This document shows, piece after piece, positions 7,659 to 16,621 of a stretch of 22,883 bases of DNA. Location: the NCBI GenBank assembly GCA_046052065.1, contig JBJOND010000038.1, positions 1-22,883 on the forward strand, read 5' to 3'. The notes under the pieces are model-generated. The model saw nothing but the letters and a program-made list of their open reading frames with translations. It was not told the DNA's origin and made no database searches. Origin of the DNA: CAINEC01 sp046052065 (GTDB taxonomy: Bacteria > Bacteroidota > Bacteroidia > AKYH767-A > OLB10). The position numbers and the translations under genes were made by a program. The first letter of the stretch is position 1; the number at the start of each line of letters is the position of its first letter.

Positions 7659-9815
7659 ATGACTCGAAATTTAATCATCTTCCTTTTGTTCATGTTGTTA
7701 TGCAACATCGTTTCAGGTCAAGTTTTTTTGAGTCGTGATACTACAGTTAAAATACTAACCTCAAATGGGGCACAATTAAAAAATGCATGGGCCTGTGGAT
7801 TTAACAATCCTGTTTTTGCCGAGATTGATTTAAATAATGACGGCCTTCAGGATTTAATTGCTTTTGATGGACAAGCTGCTCGATTAAATTGCTTTTTGTA
7901 TTCATCTAACGGGTATGTATATGCCCCAGAATACAATAATTTGTTTCCACAAAACTTAGAAGGGTGGGTGCGCACCTATGATTATGATAATGATGGCGAC
8001 AAAGATTTGTTTAGTTACTTCGCTGGTGGTATTCGTGTAGATCGAAATGAAACGACGGTTACAACGGCATTGTCGTTTTCTAATTTGACTATGCAGTTAA
8101 CGTGTAACTATGGTGGAACGAATCCGAATCTGTTTGTTACGCGTGTAGATATTCCAGCATTTACTGATATCGATAATGATGGTGATATGGATATTCTTGC
8201 TTTTTCAATTAATGGCAGTTGGATTGATTTAGATAAGAATTTATCAATGGACTCATTAGGAAATAACAACCAATTTATGTTTTATAATGTTCCAGGATGC
8301 TGGGGTTATTTTTATAAAGAGGCAGTTTCAAACAAAGCTGTTTTACCACTGAATACTTCCTGCACATTATTGCCTGCTCATCCATTCCGATTGCAAAACA
8401 ATTTCGATTCAGGTTCTGCAGTATGGCTCGAGGATTTAGATGGTGATGGCGATAAAGATTTTTTATGTGGTGATAAGGTTGGACGAAATTTGTTGAAAGT
8501 AGAAAACTGTGGTAACCCAGATTCAGCTTATGCGTGTTCTCAAGATACTCTGTATCCTTCTAGTACTTTACCTGCTTCAATGCGTGATATTGCTGCTCCA
8601 TACTTTTACGACTTTGATAAAGATGGTGACAATGATTTGTTGGTTGCTAATTTTAATTCGAGCGGAGAAGATTATAATAATACCATCTATTACGAGAATA
8701 CAGGATCAACAAGCAACCCCGTTTTTACCTACATAAAAAATCGTTTTTTGATTGATGAAATGGTTGATGTAGGTACTTCTTCACATCCTGTGTTTTTTGA
8801 TTGGGATGGGGATGGTTTAAAAGATTTATTGATAAGTAATGATGGGTATTACGAGGGTGGTAACTATGTAAGCAAGGTGGCACTCTACAAAAATAGTTCA
8901 CAAGGAAGTGCCTACCAGTTTCAAAATATTTCAGATAGCATTTTGAATTTTAGAAATCTAAACATTATTGGAACCCGGCTCGCATTTGGCGATTTAAATA
9001 ATGATGGCGACCAGGATTTATTAGTTGGTGACGCAACAGGTCGTTTAAGTTATTTTCAGAATATTGGAAGTGCAACAAACAGTAATTTTATTTTCTCTCA
9101 AGGATATTATCAGAATATCGATGTGGGGTCTGATGCTGCTCCGCAATTAGTAGATGTTAATCGTGATGGCTTATTAGATTTACTAGTAGGTGAGCGCAAT
9201 GGTAATATCAATTATTATCGCAATACTGGTAGCTTATCTTTTCCTGTTTTTAGTTTTGAAACTGATTCCTTTGGGAAGGTTAAAGTTGGATTAGCCACCT
9301 ACGGAATTGGATATAGTGCCCCATTGCTGTTTGATGTGAATGGCAATTATGAACTATTAGTAGGGAGTTATAAAGGAACGTTATTTCATTATAATAACAT
9401 TGATGGAAATTTAACAGGCACGTTCCAATTGCTCGATTCGACATATCAAAATATTAAAGAACCAACAAAATCATATCCTGCAATGAACGATGTAGACGGA
9501 GATGGGAAATATGATTTGGTTGTTGGAAATCAGAGTGGGGGAGTGGTTTTCTATTCTCAGTATTTGAATAGCTCAATCGCTGAAAATACAAATCCGATTT
9601 CGAAAATTAAGGTATATCCTAATCCGGCTGATGATTATTTAACTGTAGAATCTGTCAATGGACAAGTATTAGAATTATTTTCTTTGCCAGGCGAATTAAT
9701 GCAACGAATTACTATCGGCAGCGGAGTAACGAATATATCAATTACAAATCTAACTGCTGGAGTTTATTATTTGAAAGCGCAGTCAGGTGTTGTTGTTAAG
9801 CTAATAAAACTGTAA
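7659..9815 (+). CDS. VCBS/FG-GAP repeat protein with T9SS type A sorting domain
   Basis: A 718-residue secreted protein. A signal peptide covers about residues 1-20, ending near VSGQ. The body contains about ten D-x-[DN]-x-D-G calcium-loop repeats, for example DLNNDGLQD, DYDNDGDKD, DIDNDGDMD, DFDKDGDND, DLNNDGDQD and DVDGDGKYD. This is the pattern of FG-GAP/VCBS beta-propeller blades. One copy (DVNGNYELLVG) has lost part of its loop. Residues about 648-718 form a T9SS type A sorting domain starting IKVYPNPADDYLTVES and ending KLIKL, so export across the outer membrane and surface attachment are expected. The function is unknown; such proteins are usually adhesive or structural. Its stop lies one base from the stop of the opposing protease gene, leaving no room for a terminator. 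Confidence 0.9.
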   Translation: MTRNLIIFLLFMLLCNIVSGQVFLSRDTTVKILTSNGAQLKNAWACGFNNPVFAEIDLNNDGLQDLIAFDGQAARLNCFLYSSNGYVYAPEYNNLFPQNLEGWVRTYDYDNDGDKDLFSYFAGGIRVDRNETTVTTALSFSNLTMQLTCNYGGTNPNLFVTRVDIPAFTDIDNDGDMDILAFSINGSWIDLDKNLSMDSLGNNNQFMFYNVPGCWGYFYKEAVSNKAVLPLNTSCTLLPAHPFRLQNNFDSGSAVWLEDLDGDGDKDFLCGDKVGRNLLKVENCGNPDSAYACSQDTLYPSSTLPASMRDIAAPYFYDFDKDGDNDLLVANFNSSGEDYNNTIYYENTGSTSNPVFTYIKNRFLIDEMVDVGTSSHPVFFDWDGDGLKDLLISNDGYYEGGNYVSKVALYKNSSQGSAYQFQNISDSILNFRNLNIIGTRLAFGDLNNDGDQDLLVGDATGRLSYFQNIGSATNSNFIFSQGYYQNIDVGSDAAPQLVDVNRDGLLDLLVGERNGNINYYRNTGSLSFPVFSFETDSFGKVKVGLATYGIGYSAPLLFDVNGNYELLVGSYKGTLFHYNNIDGNLTGTFQLLDSTYQNIKEPTKSYPAMNDVDGDGKYDLVVGNQSGGVVFYSQYLNSSIAENTNPISKIKVYPNPADDYLTVESVNGQVLELFSLPGELMQRITIGSGVTNISITNLTAGVYYLKAQSGVVVKLIKL

Positions 9816-9816
9816 C

Positions 9817-11949
9817 TTATTTTTGAATAATTAGCTTTTCAGTTTGCATTTGATTTCCCTCTGTAATTTGCAAAATATATACACCATTTTCGTAATTCGA
9901 AACAGTGATTTCGTTTTCTTGAATGCTGGTTTCAAATTTATTTAAGCATGTTCCAAGTACAGAGTAAAGTTCAATTGTTCTTTTAGCAGCCTTCGTAAAA
10001 TTCAAATGAACAATATCGCGAGAAGGATTTGGATAACAACTAAAATTTGAATTGTTCAACGACGTTGTGCCTGCTGCACTGCATCCAGTCATGACCAACA
10101 TTGCATCAAGCTTTCCATGCCCCCAATTATTATTTGGTAAATTACTACCAGTGAATTGATCTGCTTTAGAACAATACATGATTTTGGTTTTCACATCTTG
10201 CCAGTTTGCTGTTGGAAATACTTCAAAGTACAAGGCTGCTACTCCTGCTACAACAGGCGCTGCCGATGAAGTTCCTCCATCACGTATATGCTTACCATCA
10301 TAGGCTAACTTGAACGGCTGATTAGCAATAAACCATGCTTGTGCAGAAGCAGGCAATGCCGACATCGTATATTCTCCCGTAGAGGTGATATCAGGCTTTA
10401 ATCTTCCGTCACGTGTCGGACCTTTACTAGAACTAACAGCTAATGCACCTTCTGTAGTTGGAAATGTTTGAAGGTTTCCATTATAATCGATGTAGTTATT
10501 ACGATTAACGTATTGCCCTACCGTTATAACTTTATCACTTGCTTGAAAACTACTACAAATCGTTTTATTGTAATCAGGCAAAACATAGTTGCTAATGTTT
10601 GGATAGGTTCCAGGCGCAGGTAATCCAGAATTGATCATATCAAATGACCAAACATCAAACTTCCCTGTTCCAGTACTCATCAATCGAAAATAATTGAGAG
10701 TGGAATCTGGTAGTATATAAAAGATAAAACTATACTTGTTACCAATCAATTGTCCATAGGTCTGATACCTTGCTAATCGGTTACCTGTAAAGCTCATGAT
10801 CGAATCATTTCTCAAGACTCCCACATTGCCAATAATTCCCATCCATTGATCTTGCGCTACACTGGTATAAATCGGAGTTAAAGCATCAGCTCCAAGCGAA
10901 AATTTCATATTTCTTAAATCTGCTGTGTCTGCCCAAAGTTCAATATAAATGGGGTTCGAGCTATTATTCGCAAACCAGGTAAATAACGTATCGTTTCCTG
11001 TTGGTTGATGAAGTAGATGGTGCGCAATGTTTCCTGCATTTCCAGCAGCTGCAACAACTGTTCTTCCATTTTTCGCGGTGATTAAATTTTCAATCGTTTG
11101 TGCTTGTAAATCTCTGCCATCGTGAGAGCCAATGTAAGTTCCAGCACTAATGTTTATTACACATGGCTTGTTTAATGAATCTGCTTTTTTGAAGATGTAG
11201 TTTACAGCATCTACAATACTGGTTAGCCAAGCATTATCCGCTAAATTAAAATTCAATTTTACAGAGATAATATCTGCTTCAGGTGCTACTCCTGTGAATA
11301 GGGTATCTGTACCACCACCACTTGCCGCAATGCCTGTAACATGTGATCCATGTGCGCCAATATCATCAGTCGCTGATGCAAGGCCTCCGTTAATATCGGA
11401 AGCAGAGAATTCCTGACCATAATTATAAGGCTGTGGAGTGTTTCCAGCTGTTGAAAGTGTATGGTCCCATACCCATAAAATTCGTGTATTGCCAAGACTA
11501 TCTTTAAAATCTGGATGGGTAATGTCAATGCCTGTATCAATTACACCCATTACAACATTTTTACCTTTGTAGGATGTATTTAAAGGTGCAAGTCCGCCGT
11601 GCACTGCATTCACATTATTATTAACCCGCATTTTATCGTTTAGTGGCTGAAGATTCATAACACCTTCTTCCATTCGAAAAACACCCGAGTTAAGCGCAAA
11701 ATGCTCCATTGAAAATAAGGGCATGTCTGCTGAAACAATATCGCCTGCAATAAACTTTATCGTTCCGTTGTATTGAGGAATCGCTTCTTTGAGATAATTT
11801 ATATCGCCTTTAATTAGTACAGCAATATGCTCGTTTTCACTCTTCGCTTCGTTGATTTTTTTCAATAATTGAAAGCTAAATTTAGTGTCTTGGGCTTGTA
11901 AAAAACCGTAGCAAAGCAACAAGATTATACAGCTATAAATTCTTTTCAT
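9817..11949 (-). CDS. subtilisin-like S8 serine peptidase with T9SS sorting domain
   Basis: A 710-residue secreted protease. A signal peptide covers residues 1-19 and a prodomain-like segment about 20-120. The catalytic triad is complete: Asp138 in GVIDTGID, His200 in GAHGSHVTG, and Ser561 in GGTSSAAP. The oxyanion Asn is Asn304 in AAGNAG. An insertion of about 150 residues between Asn304 and the Ser region (about 315-465) probably forms an extra beta domain, an arrangement seen in other Bacteroidota S8 proteases. Residues about 633-710 (SCYPNPSRDIV to KLIIQK) are a T9SS type A domain. A protein substrate outside the cell is likely. A minus-strand TACCTTTG at 12042-12035 could be its -7 promoter element. 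It shares its upstream region with divergent ettA. Confidence 0.93.
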   Translation of the reverse strand: MKRIYSCIILLLCYGFLQAQDTKFSFQLLKKINEAKSENEHIAVLIKGDINYLKEAIPQYNGTIKFIAGDIVSADMPLFSMEHFALNSGVFRMEEGVMNLQPLNDKMRVNNNVNAVHGGLAPLNTSYKGKNVVMGVIDTGIDITHPDFKDSLGNTRILWVWDHTLSTAGNTPQPYNYGQEFSASDINGGLASATDDIGAHGSHVTGIAASGGGTDTLFTGVAPEADIISVKLNFNLADNAWLTSIVDAVNYIFKKADSLNKPCVINISAGTYIGSHDGRDLQAQTIENLITAKNGRTVVAAAGNAGNIAHHLLHQPTGNDTLFTWFANNSSNPIYIELWADTADLRNMKFSLGADALTPIYTSVAQDQWMGIIGNVGVLRNDSIMSFTGNRLARYQTYGQLIGNKYSFIFYILPDSTLNYFRLMSTGTGKFDVWSFDMINSGLPAPGTYPNISNYVLPDYNKTICSSFQASDKVITVGQYVNRNNYIDYNGNLQTFPTTEGALAVSSSKGPTRDGRLKPDITSTGEYTMSALPASAQAWFIANQPFKLAYDGKHIRDGGTSSAAPVVAGVAALYFEVFPTANWQDVKTKIMYCSKADQFTGSNLPNNNWGHGKLDAMLVMTGCSAAGTTSLNNSNFSCYPNPSRDIVHLNFTKAAKRTIELYSVLGTCLNKFETSIQENEITVSNYENGVYILQITEGNQMQTEKLIIQK

Positions 11950-11999
11950 AAAAGCTAAATTTGTTCGGTTGTTTTCTTTCCTTTTTGATGGGAAAGGGG

Positions 12000-12042
12000 T
12001 ACTTTTGTCATCCTGTTAAAATAACAGAATTCAGCAAAGGTA
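12000..12042. promoter_or_regulatory. divergent -7-like elements between protease and ettA genes
   Basis: The plus strand has TACTTTTG at 12000-12007, 56 bases before the ettA ATG. The minus strand has TACCTTTG at 12042-12035, 85 bases before the protease ATG. Both match TAnnTTTG. No well-spaced TTG box accompanies either, so confidence is limited. If both are active, the two transcripts overlap by up to about 30 bases at their 5' ends. Confidence 0.4.
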
Positions 12043-12063
12043 AACTATAATATTTCAATAAAA

Positions 12064-13740
12064 ATGTCAGACGACCGCAAAATTATTTTTTCGATGGTAG
12101 GTGTAAGCAAGACTTATCCTCCGCAAAAGCAAGTACTAAAAAATATTTATTTAAGTTTTTTCTATGGAGCTAAAATCGGGATTCTCGGTTTGAATGGCTC
12201 TGGAAAGTCTTCTTTGTTAAAAATCATCGCTGGCTTGGATAAGTCATTTCAGGGTGACGTTGTGTTCTCACCTGGCTATACAGTAGGATATTTACCTCAG
12301 GAGCCAGAATTAGATAATTCTAAAACAGCTCGTGAAATTGTAATGGAAGGGGTTCAGGAAACCGTAGATGTGCTAAAAGAATATGAAGAGGTGAACAATA
12401 AACTTGGCGAGCCTTGTACGGATGATGAGATGAATAAACTTATCGAACGTCAGGCAGAGTTGATGGATAAAATTGATGCCAGCAATGCTTGGGAGTTAGA
12501 TAACAAGATTGAAATTGCAATGGATGCATTGCGTTGTCCAGATCCTGAATCAAGAGTAGATGTGTTATCAGGAGGTGAGCGTCGCCGTATTGCCTTATGC
12601 CGTTTGTTATTACAAGAACCAGATATTTTATTGTTAGATGAGCCTACTAATCACTTGGATGCTGAATCGGTTGAATGGTTAGAGCATCACTTACAGCAGT
12701 ACAAAGGGACTGTAATTGCGGTTACCCACGACCGTTACTTCCTTGATAATGTTGCAGGATGGATTCTTGAATTAGATCGTGGCGAAGGAATTCCTTGGCA
12801 AGGAAATTATTCAAGCTGGTTAGAGCAAAAGTCGAAGCGTTTAGCTCAGGAGGAAAAGCAAGAGAGCCGTAGAGCGAAAACGTTAGAGCGTGAATTAGAT
12901 TGGGTACGTATGGCTCCGAAAGCTCGTCATGCAAAATCGAAGGCGCGTTTACAGGCCTACGATAAAATGTTGAATGAAGAAACACGCGAGAAAGAAGAGA
13001 AGTTAGAAATCTTCATTCCTGCTGGACCTCGTTTAGGTACTAACGTTATTGAAGCTACGAATATCAGCAAAGGATTCGGAGATCGTTTATTGATTGATAA
13101 TTTAAGTTTCTCTTTACCGCAAGCAGGAATCGTTGGTATTATCGGACCAAATGGTGCTGGTAAAACAACGTTATTCCGTATGATTATGGGACAAGAGACA
13201 CCAGATGCTGGTGATTTCAAAGTTGGAGAAACAGTAGTTTGTGGATATGTTGATCAGAGTCATGATGATTTAATTCCGAATAAATCGGTGTATGAAATTA
13301 TCTCTGGAGGAACAGAGCAAATGGTAATTGGAGGTAAATCGACAAACTCAAGAAGTTATATTTCTAAATTTAATTTCAGTGGTGCTGATCAAGGAAAGAA
13401 GTTAGAAGTATTGTCAGGTGGAGAAAGAAATCGTGTGCATTTAGCTATGACATTGAAAACAGGTTCTAACGTTTTATTACTCGATGAGCCTACTAACGAT
13501 ATCGACTTAAATACACTTCGTGCCTTAGAAGAAGCATTGGAGAACTTCGCAGGTTGTGTGGTGATTATTTCCCATGATCGTTGGTTCTTAGATAGAGTAT
13601 GTACGCATATTCTTGCTTTCGAAGGAGACTCGCAAGTGTACTTCTTCGAGGGAGGTTACTCTGAATATGAAGAGAATAAAAAGAAACGCTTAGGAAATAC
13701 AGAAACTAAAAAGTTCAGATATAAAAAGCTGACTGCTTAA
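12064..13740 (+). CDS. ettA: energy-dependent translational throttle protein EttA (ABC-F)
   Basis: A 558-residue ABC-F ATPase that binds the ribosomal E site and tunes entry into elongation according to energy state. There are two ABC domains and no membrane segment. The first Walker A is GLNGSGKSS at 42-50, with LSGGERRR and LLLDEPTNHLD in the same half. The second half has GPNGAGKTT, LSGGERNR and LLLDEPTNDID. The arm insert is the Glu-rich stretch after about residue 90. The inter-domain linker is KTLERELDWVRMAPKARHAKSKARL, the P-site tRNA-interacting motif, where WVR...ARHAKSKAR is typical of EttA. The length matches E. coli EttA (about 555). It is the first gene of a probable four-gene operon, with hisS 10 bases downstream. 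Confidence 0.95.
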   Translation: MSDDRKIIFSMVGVSKTYPPQKQVLKNIYLSFFYGAKIGILGLNGSGKSSLLKIIAGLDKSFQGDVVFSPGYTVGYLPQEPELDNSKTAREIVMEGVQETVDVLKEYEEVNNKLGEPCTDDEMNKLIERQAELMDKIDASNAWELDNKIEIAMDALRCPDPESRVDVLSGGERRRIALCRLLLQEPDILLLDEPTNHLDAESVEWLEHHLQQYKGTVIAVTHDRYFLDNVAGWILELDRGEGIPWQGNYSSWLEQKSKRLAQEEKQESRRAKTLERELDWVRMAPKARHAKSKARLQAYDKMLNEETREKEEKLEIFIPAGPRLGTNVIEATNISKGFGDRLLIDNLSFSLPQAGIVGIIGPNGAGKTTLFRMIMGQETPDAGDFKVGETVVCGYVDQSHDDLIPNKSVYEIISGGTEQMVIGGKSTNSRSYISKFNFSGADQGKKLEVLSGGERNRVHLAMTLKTGSNVLLLDEPTNDIDLNTLRALEEALENFAGCVVIISHDRWFLDRVCTHILAFEGDSQVYFFEGGYSEYEENKKKRLGNTETKKFRYKKLTA

Positions 13741-13750
13741 TAAAAATTGA

Positions 13751-15121
13751 ATGAAGCCATCTATCCCAAAAGGTACACGTGATTTCGGGCCATCAGAAAT
13801 GGTTAAACGGAATTATATTTTTGATACCATCAAAGTTGTTTTCAAGAAATACGGGTTCCTTCCTTTGGAAACTCCGAGTATGGAGCAGCTTTCTACCTTA
13901 ATGGGGAAGTATGGTGAAGAAGGGGATAAGCTGATTTTTAAAATATTAAATTCAGGAAATTATCTGGATGGTGTTGATGAAACAGCCTATTCAAATAAAG
14001 ATGTAAAGAAACTAACGCTCGGCATATCCGAAAAAGCCTTGCGTTACGATTTAACGGTTCCGTTTGCACGTTTTGTGGTGATGCATCAGCATGAATTAGC
14101 GTTTCCATTCCGTCGTTATCAGATACAGCCGGTATGGCGAGCTGATAAACCGCAGAAAGGTCGCTATCGCGAATTTTATCAATGCGATGCCGATGTGATT
14201 GGAAGTGATTCGCTCTTGAATGAATTAGATTTAATCGAGTTGATTAACGAAGTGTTCAGCAATTTAAATCTGAATGTCATCTTGCTAATCAACAATCGAA
14301 AAGTGTTAGCAGGCATTGCAGAGGTGATTGGTGCGTCTGATAAAATGATTGATATTACTGTTGCAATCGACAAGTTAGATAAAATCGGAATTGATAAAGT
14401 AAAAGAAGAATTACGATTTAAAGGATTATCCGAAGAAGCAATTGATAAATTATCGCCGTTGCTTTCTTTCAATGGAAACACCGCTGAAAAAGTTGCGCTA
14501 TTGAAATCGATGTTGAGTAATTCAGCAATTGGATGCAAAGGCATTGAAGAGATTGAAACGTTGTTCGGATTAACTGCTGGATTACATCTTTCGCATTTAA
14601 ATATTCAACTTGATTTAACCTTAGCTCGCGGATTAAACTATTACACGGGTGCGATCTTCGAAGTTAAGGTGAATGAGCCTGCAATTAATTTCTCAGGCAG
14701 TATATGCGGTGGTGGACGCTATGATGATTTAACTGGCATCTTCGGATTGAAAGGAATGTCGGGAGTAGGAATTTCATTTGGTGCTGATCGTATTTATGAT
14801 GTGTTAGATGAATTGAAATTATTCCCTGCCGAAGCAAGTCAATCAACCAAAGTGTTAATTGTGAATTTTGGAGAGGTAGAAACAAATTATGCTTTAACAA
14901 TTCTTCGAAAATTACGTGGTAACAATATCGCTGCTGAAATTTATCCCGATGCGGCAAAACTTAAAAAGCAATTTGCGTATGCCGATAACCGCACGATTCC
15001 TTTTGTGATTATTGCGGGCTCTGATGAAATTGCTGCCAATACATTTGTCTTAAAAAATATGTCGTCAGGTGAACAGAAAACAATTTCTATCCACGACGAC
15101 TTTAATACTATTTTTAATTAA
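13751..15121 (+). CDS. hisS: histidyl-tRNA synthetase
   Basis: A 456-residue class II aminoacyl-tRNA synthetase that charges tRNA-His with histidine. The start KPSIPKGTRDFGP is the family N-terminus. Motif 2 is FRRYQIQPVWRADKPQKGRY at about 117-136, followed by REFYQCDADVIG. The histidine-specific loops are LARGLNYYTG and GGGRYDDL. Motif 3 is GVGISFGADRI near 340. The anticodon-binding domain occupies about 365-456. It is complete. It begins 10 bases after ettA, and the final A of its TAA stop is the first base of the hutH ATG. Confidence 0.96.
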   Translation: MKPSIPKGTRDFGPSEMVKRNYIFDTIKVVFKKYGFLPLETPSMEQLSTLMGKYGEEGDKLIFKILNSGNYLDGVDETAYSNKDVKKLTLGISEKALRYDLTVPFARFVVMHQHELAFPFRRYQIQPVWRADKPQKGRYREFYQCDADVIGSDSLLNELDLIELINEVFSNLNLNVILLINNRKVLAGIAEVIGASDKMIDITVAIDKLDKIGIDKVKEELRFKGLSEEAIDKLSPLLSFNGNTAEKVALLKSMLSNSAIGCKGIEEIETLFGLTAGLHLSHLNIQLDLTLARGLNYYTGAIFEVKVNEPAINFSGSICGGGRYDDLTGIFGLKGMSGVGISFGADRIYDVLDELKLFPAEASQSTKVLIVNFGEVETNYALTILRKLRGNNIAAEIYPDAAKLKKQFAYADNRTIPFVIIAGSDEIAANTFVLKNMSSGEQKTISIHDDFNTIFN

Positions 15122-16620
15122 TGAATCATCAAATTTCTTCTACTCCCATCGGACTAGAACTTATCAGTGAAGTAATCGCTGGGAATATTCAATTATCGTT
15201 GAGCGATGAAGCTATATCACGCATTTTAAAATGTCGCAATTTCTTAAATGAAAAAGCAGATAACGGTGATGGTGTTTATTACGGGATTAATACAGGTTTC
15301 GGTTCTTTATACAACAAGACTATTTCAAAAGAAGATTTGGGTCAGCTACAAGTTAACCTAATGATGTCGCATGCTTGCGGAACAGGAAACGAAGTTCCTT
15401 CGGAGATTGTTCGCTTGATGTTGTTCCTGAAAATTCAGGGGATGTCGTATGGTAATTCAGGTGTGCAATTAGAAACCGTTCAATTGATGGTTGATTTATT
15501 TAACCATCAGATTTTACCTGTTGTTTTCGATCAAGGTTCTTTGGGTGCTTCTGGCGACTTATCTCCATTAGCCCATTTGTGTTTGCCTTTGATTGGAATG
15601 GGAGAGGTGATGTATGAAGGAAAGAAAATGGCAGCTTCTGAGGCGTTGAATAAAGCTGGATTACAACCTGTGAAGTTAAAATCGAAAGAGGGATTAGCCT
15701 TATTAAACGGAACTCAGTTTATGAGTTCTTACGGAGTCTATTGTTTACATAAAGCCTATCAGTTAGAAAGAATAGCGGATGTTGTTGCATCCATTTCATT
15801 AGAAGCATTTGATGGTCGTATTGAGCCGTTCAATCATTTGATTCATCAGATTCGTCCGCATAACGGACAAATAAAGACGGCTAGCCGTTTCCGTGAGTTA
15901 TTACATGGTAGTGAAATGATTAGTCGCGCAAAACAACATGTACAAGATCCGTATGCCTTCCGTTGTGTGCCTCAGGTGCATGGTGCGAGTAAGGATACAA
16001 TCGACTATGTAGCATCAGTATTTAAAACAGAAGTCAATTCAGTAACGGATAATCCAACCATATTTCCTGATGAAGATTTAATTATTTCAGCTGGAAACTT
16101 TCACGGACAGCCGTTGGCGTTACCATTAGACTTTTTAGCAATTGCTTTGGCGGAGTTAGGGAATATCAGTGAGCGCAGAACCTATCAATTGATTAGTGGC
16201 TTACGCGGACTACCAGCATTTTTAGTGGCGAACCCTGGGTTAGATTCAGGATTTATGATTCCGCAATATACAGCAGCATCAATTGTAAGTCAGAATAAGC
16301 AATTATGTACACCTGCTTCTATTGATTCCATTGTATCGTCCAACGGACAAGAAGATCACGTAAGTATGGGTGCGAATGCGGCTACGAAATTATTGCGTGT
16401 TGTAAAAAATGTAGAAACCATTCTTGCTATTGAATTAATGAATGCTGTTCAAGGATTAGAGTTCCGTCGCCCGGCAAAAACCTCTGATAAACTAGAAGGA
16501 TTAATCAGCGAATACAGAAAAGTAGTTTCATTCGTTGAGAAAGATCGTTTGATGTATCCTGACATTCACAAATCAGTTGAGTTTATTAATACCTATCCAT
16601 TTGAAAAAATCATCGATTAA
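15121..16620 (+). CDS. hutH: histidine ammonia-lyase
   Basis: Converts L-histidine to urocanate and ammonia, the first step of histidine breakdown, in the cytoplasm. Its 499 residues are full length. Ala143-Ser144-Gly145 in GSLGASGDLSPL forms the MIO prosthetic group. Tyr54 in YYGINTGFGS and His84 in MSHACG match active-site residues. NGQEDHVSMG contains the Glu typical of histidine (not tyrosine or phenylalanine) lyases. The rest of the hut pathway (hutU, hutI, hutG) is not in the window. The start codon overlaps the hisS stop by one base and the exported peptidase follows after one base, so it is translated as part of this operon. Confidence 0.94.
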   Translation: MNHQISSTPIGLELISEVIAGNIQLSLSDEAISRILKCRNFLNEKADNGDGVYYGINTGFGSLYNKTISKEDLGQLQVNLMMSHACGTGNEVPSEIVRLMLFLKIQGMSYGNSGVQLETVQLMVDLFNHQILPVVFDQGSLGASGDLSPLAHLCLPLIGMGEVMYEGKKMAASEALNKAGLQPVKLKSKEGLALLNGTQFMSSYGVYCLHKAYQLERIADVVASISLEAFDGRIEPFNHLIHQIRPHNGQIKTASRFRELLHGSEMISRAKQHVQDPYAFRCVPQVHGASKDTIDYVASVFKTEVNSVTDNPTIFPDEDLIISAGNFHGQPLALPLDFLAIALAELGNISERRTYQLISGLRGLPAFLVANPGLDSGFMIPQYTAASIVSQNKQLCTPASIDSIVSSNGQEDHVSMGANAATKLLRVVKNVETILAIELMNAVQGLEFRRPAKTSDKLEGLISEYRKVVSFVEKDRLMYPDIHKSVEFINTYPFEKIID

Positions 16621-16621
16621 T

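Noticed and set aside
15121..16620. Tyrosine ammonia-lyase for pigment synthesis instead of HutH
   Set aside because: SHACG and NGQEDH fit histidine lyases, and there are no pigment genes nearby.
16577..16621. TTG start at 16577 for the C1 peptidase
   Set aside because: It lies within hutH and would bury the clear signal peptide beginning at ATG 16622.
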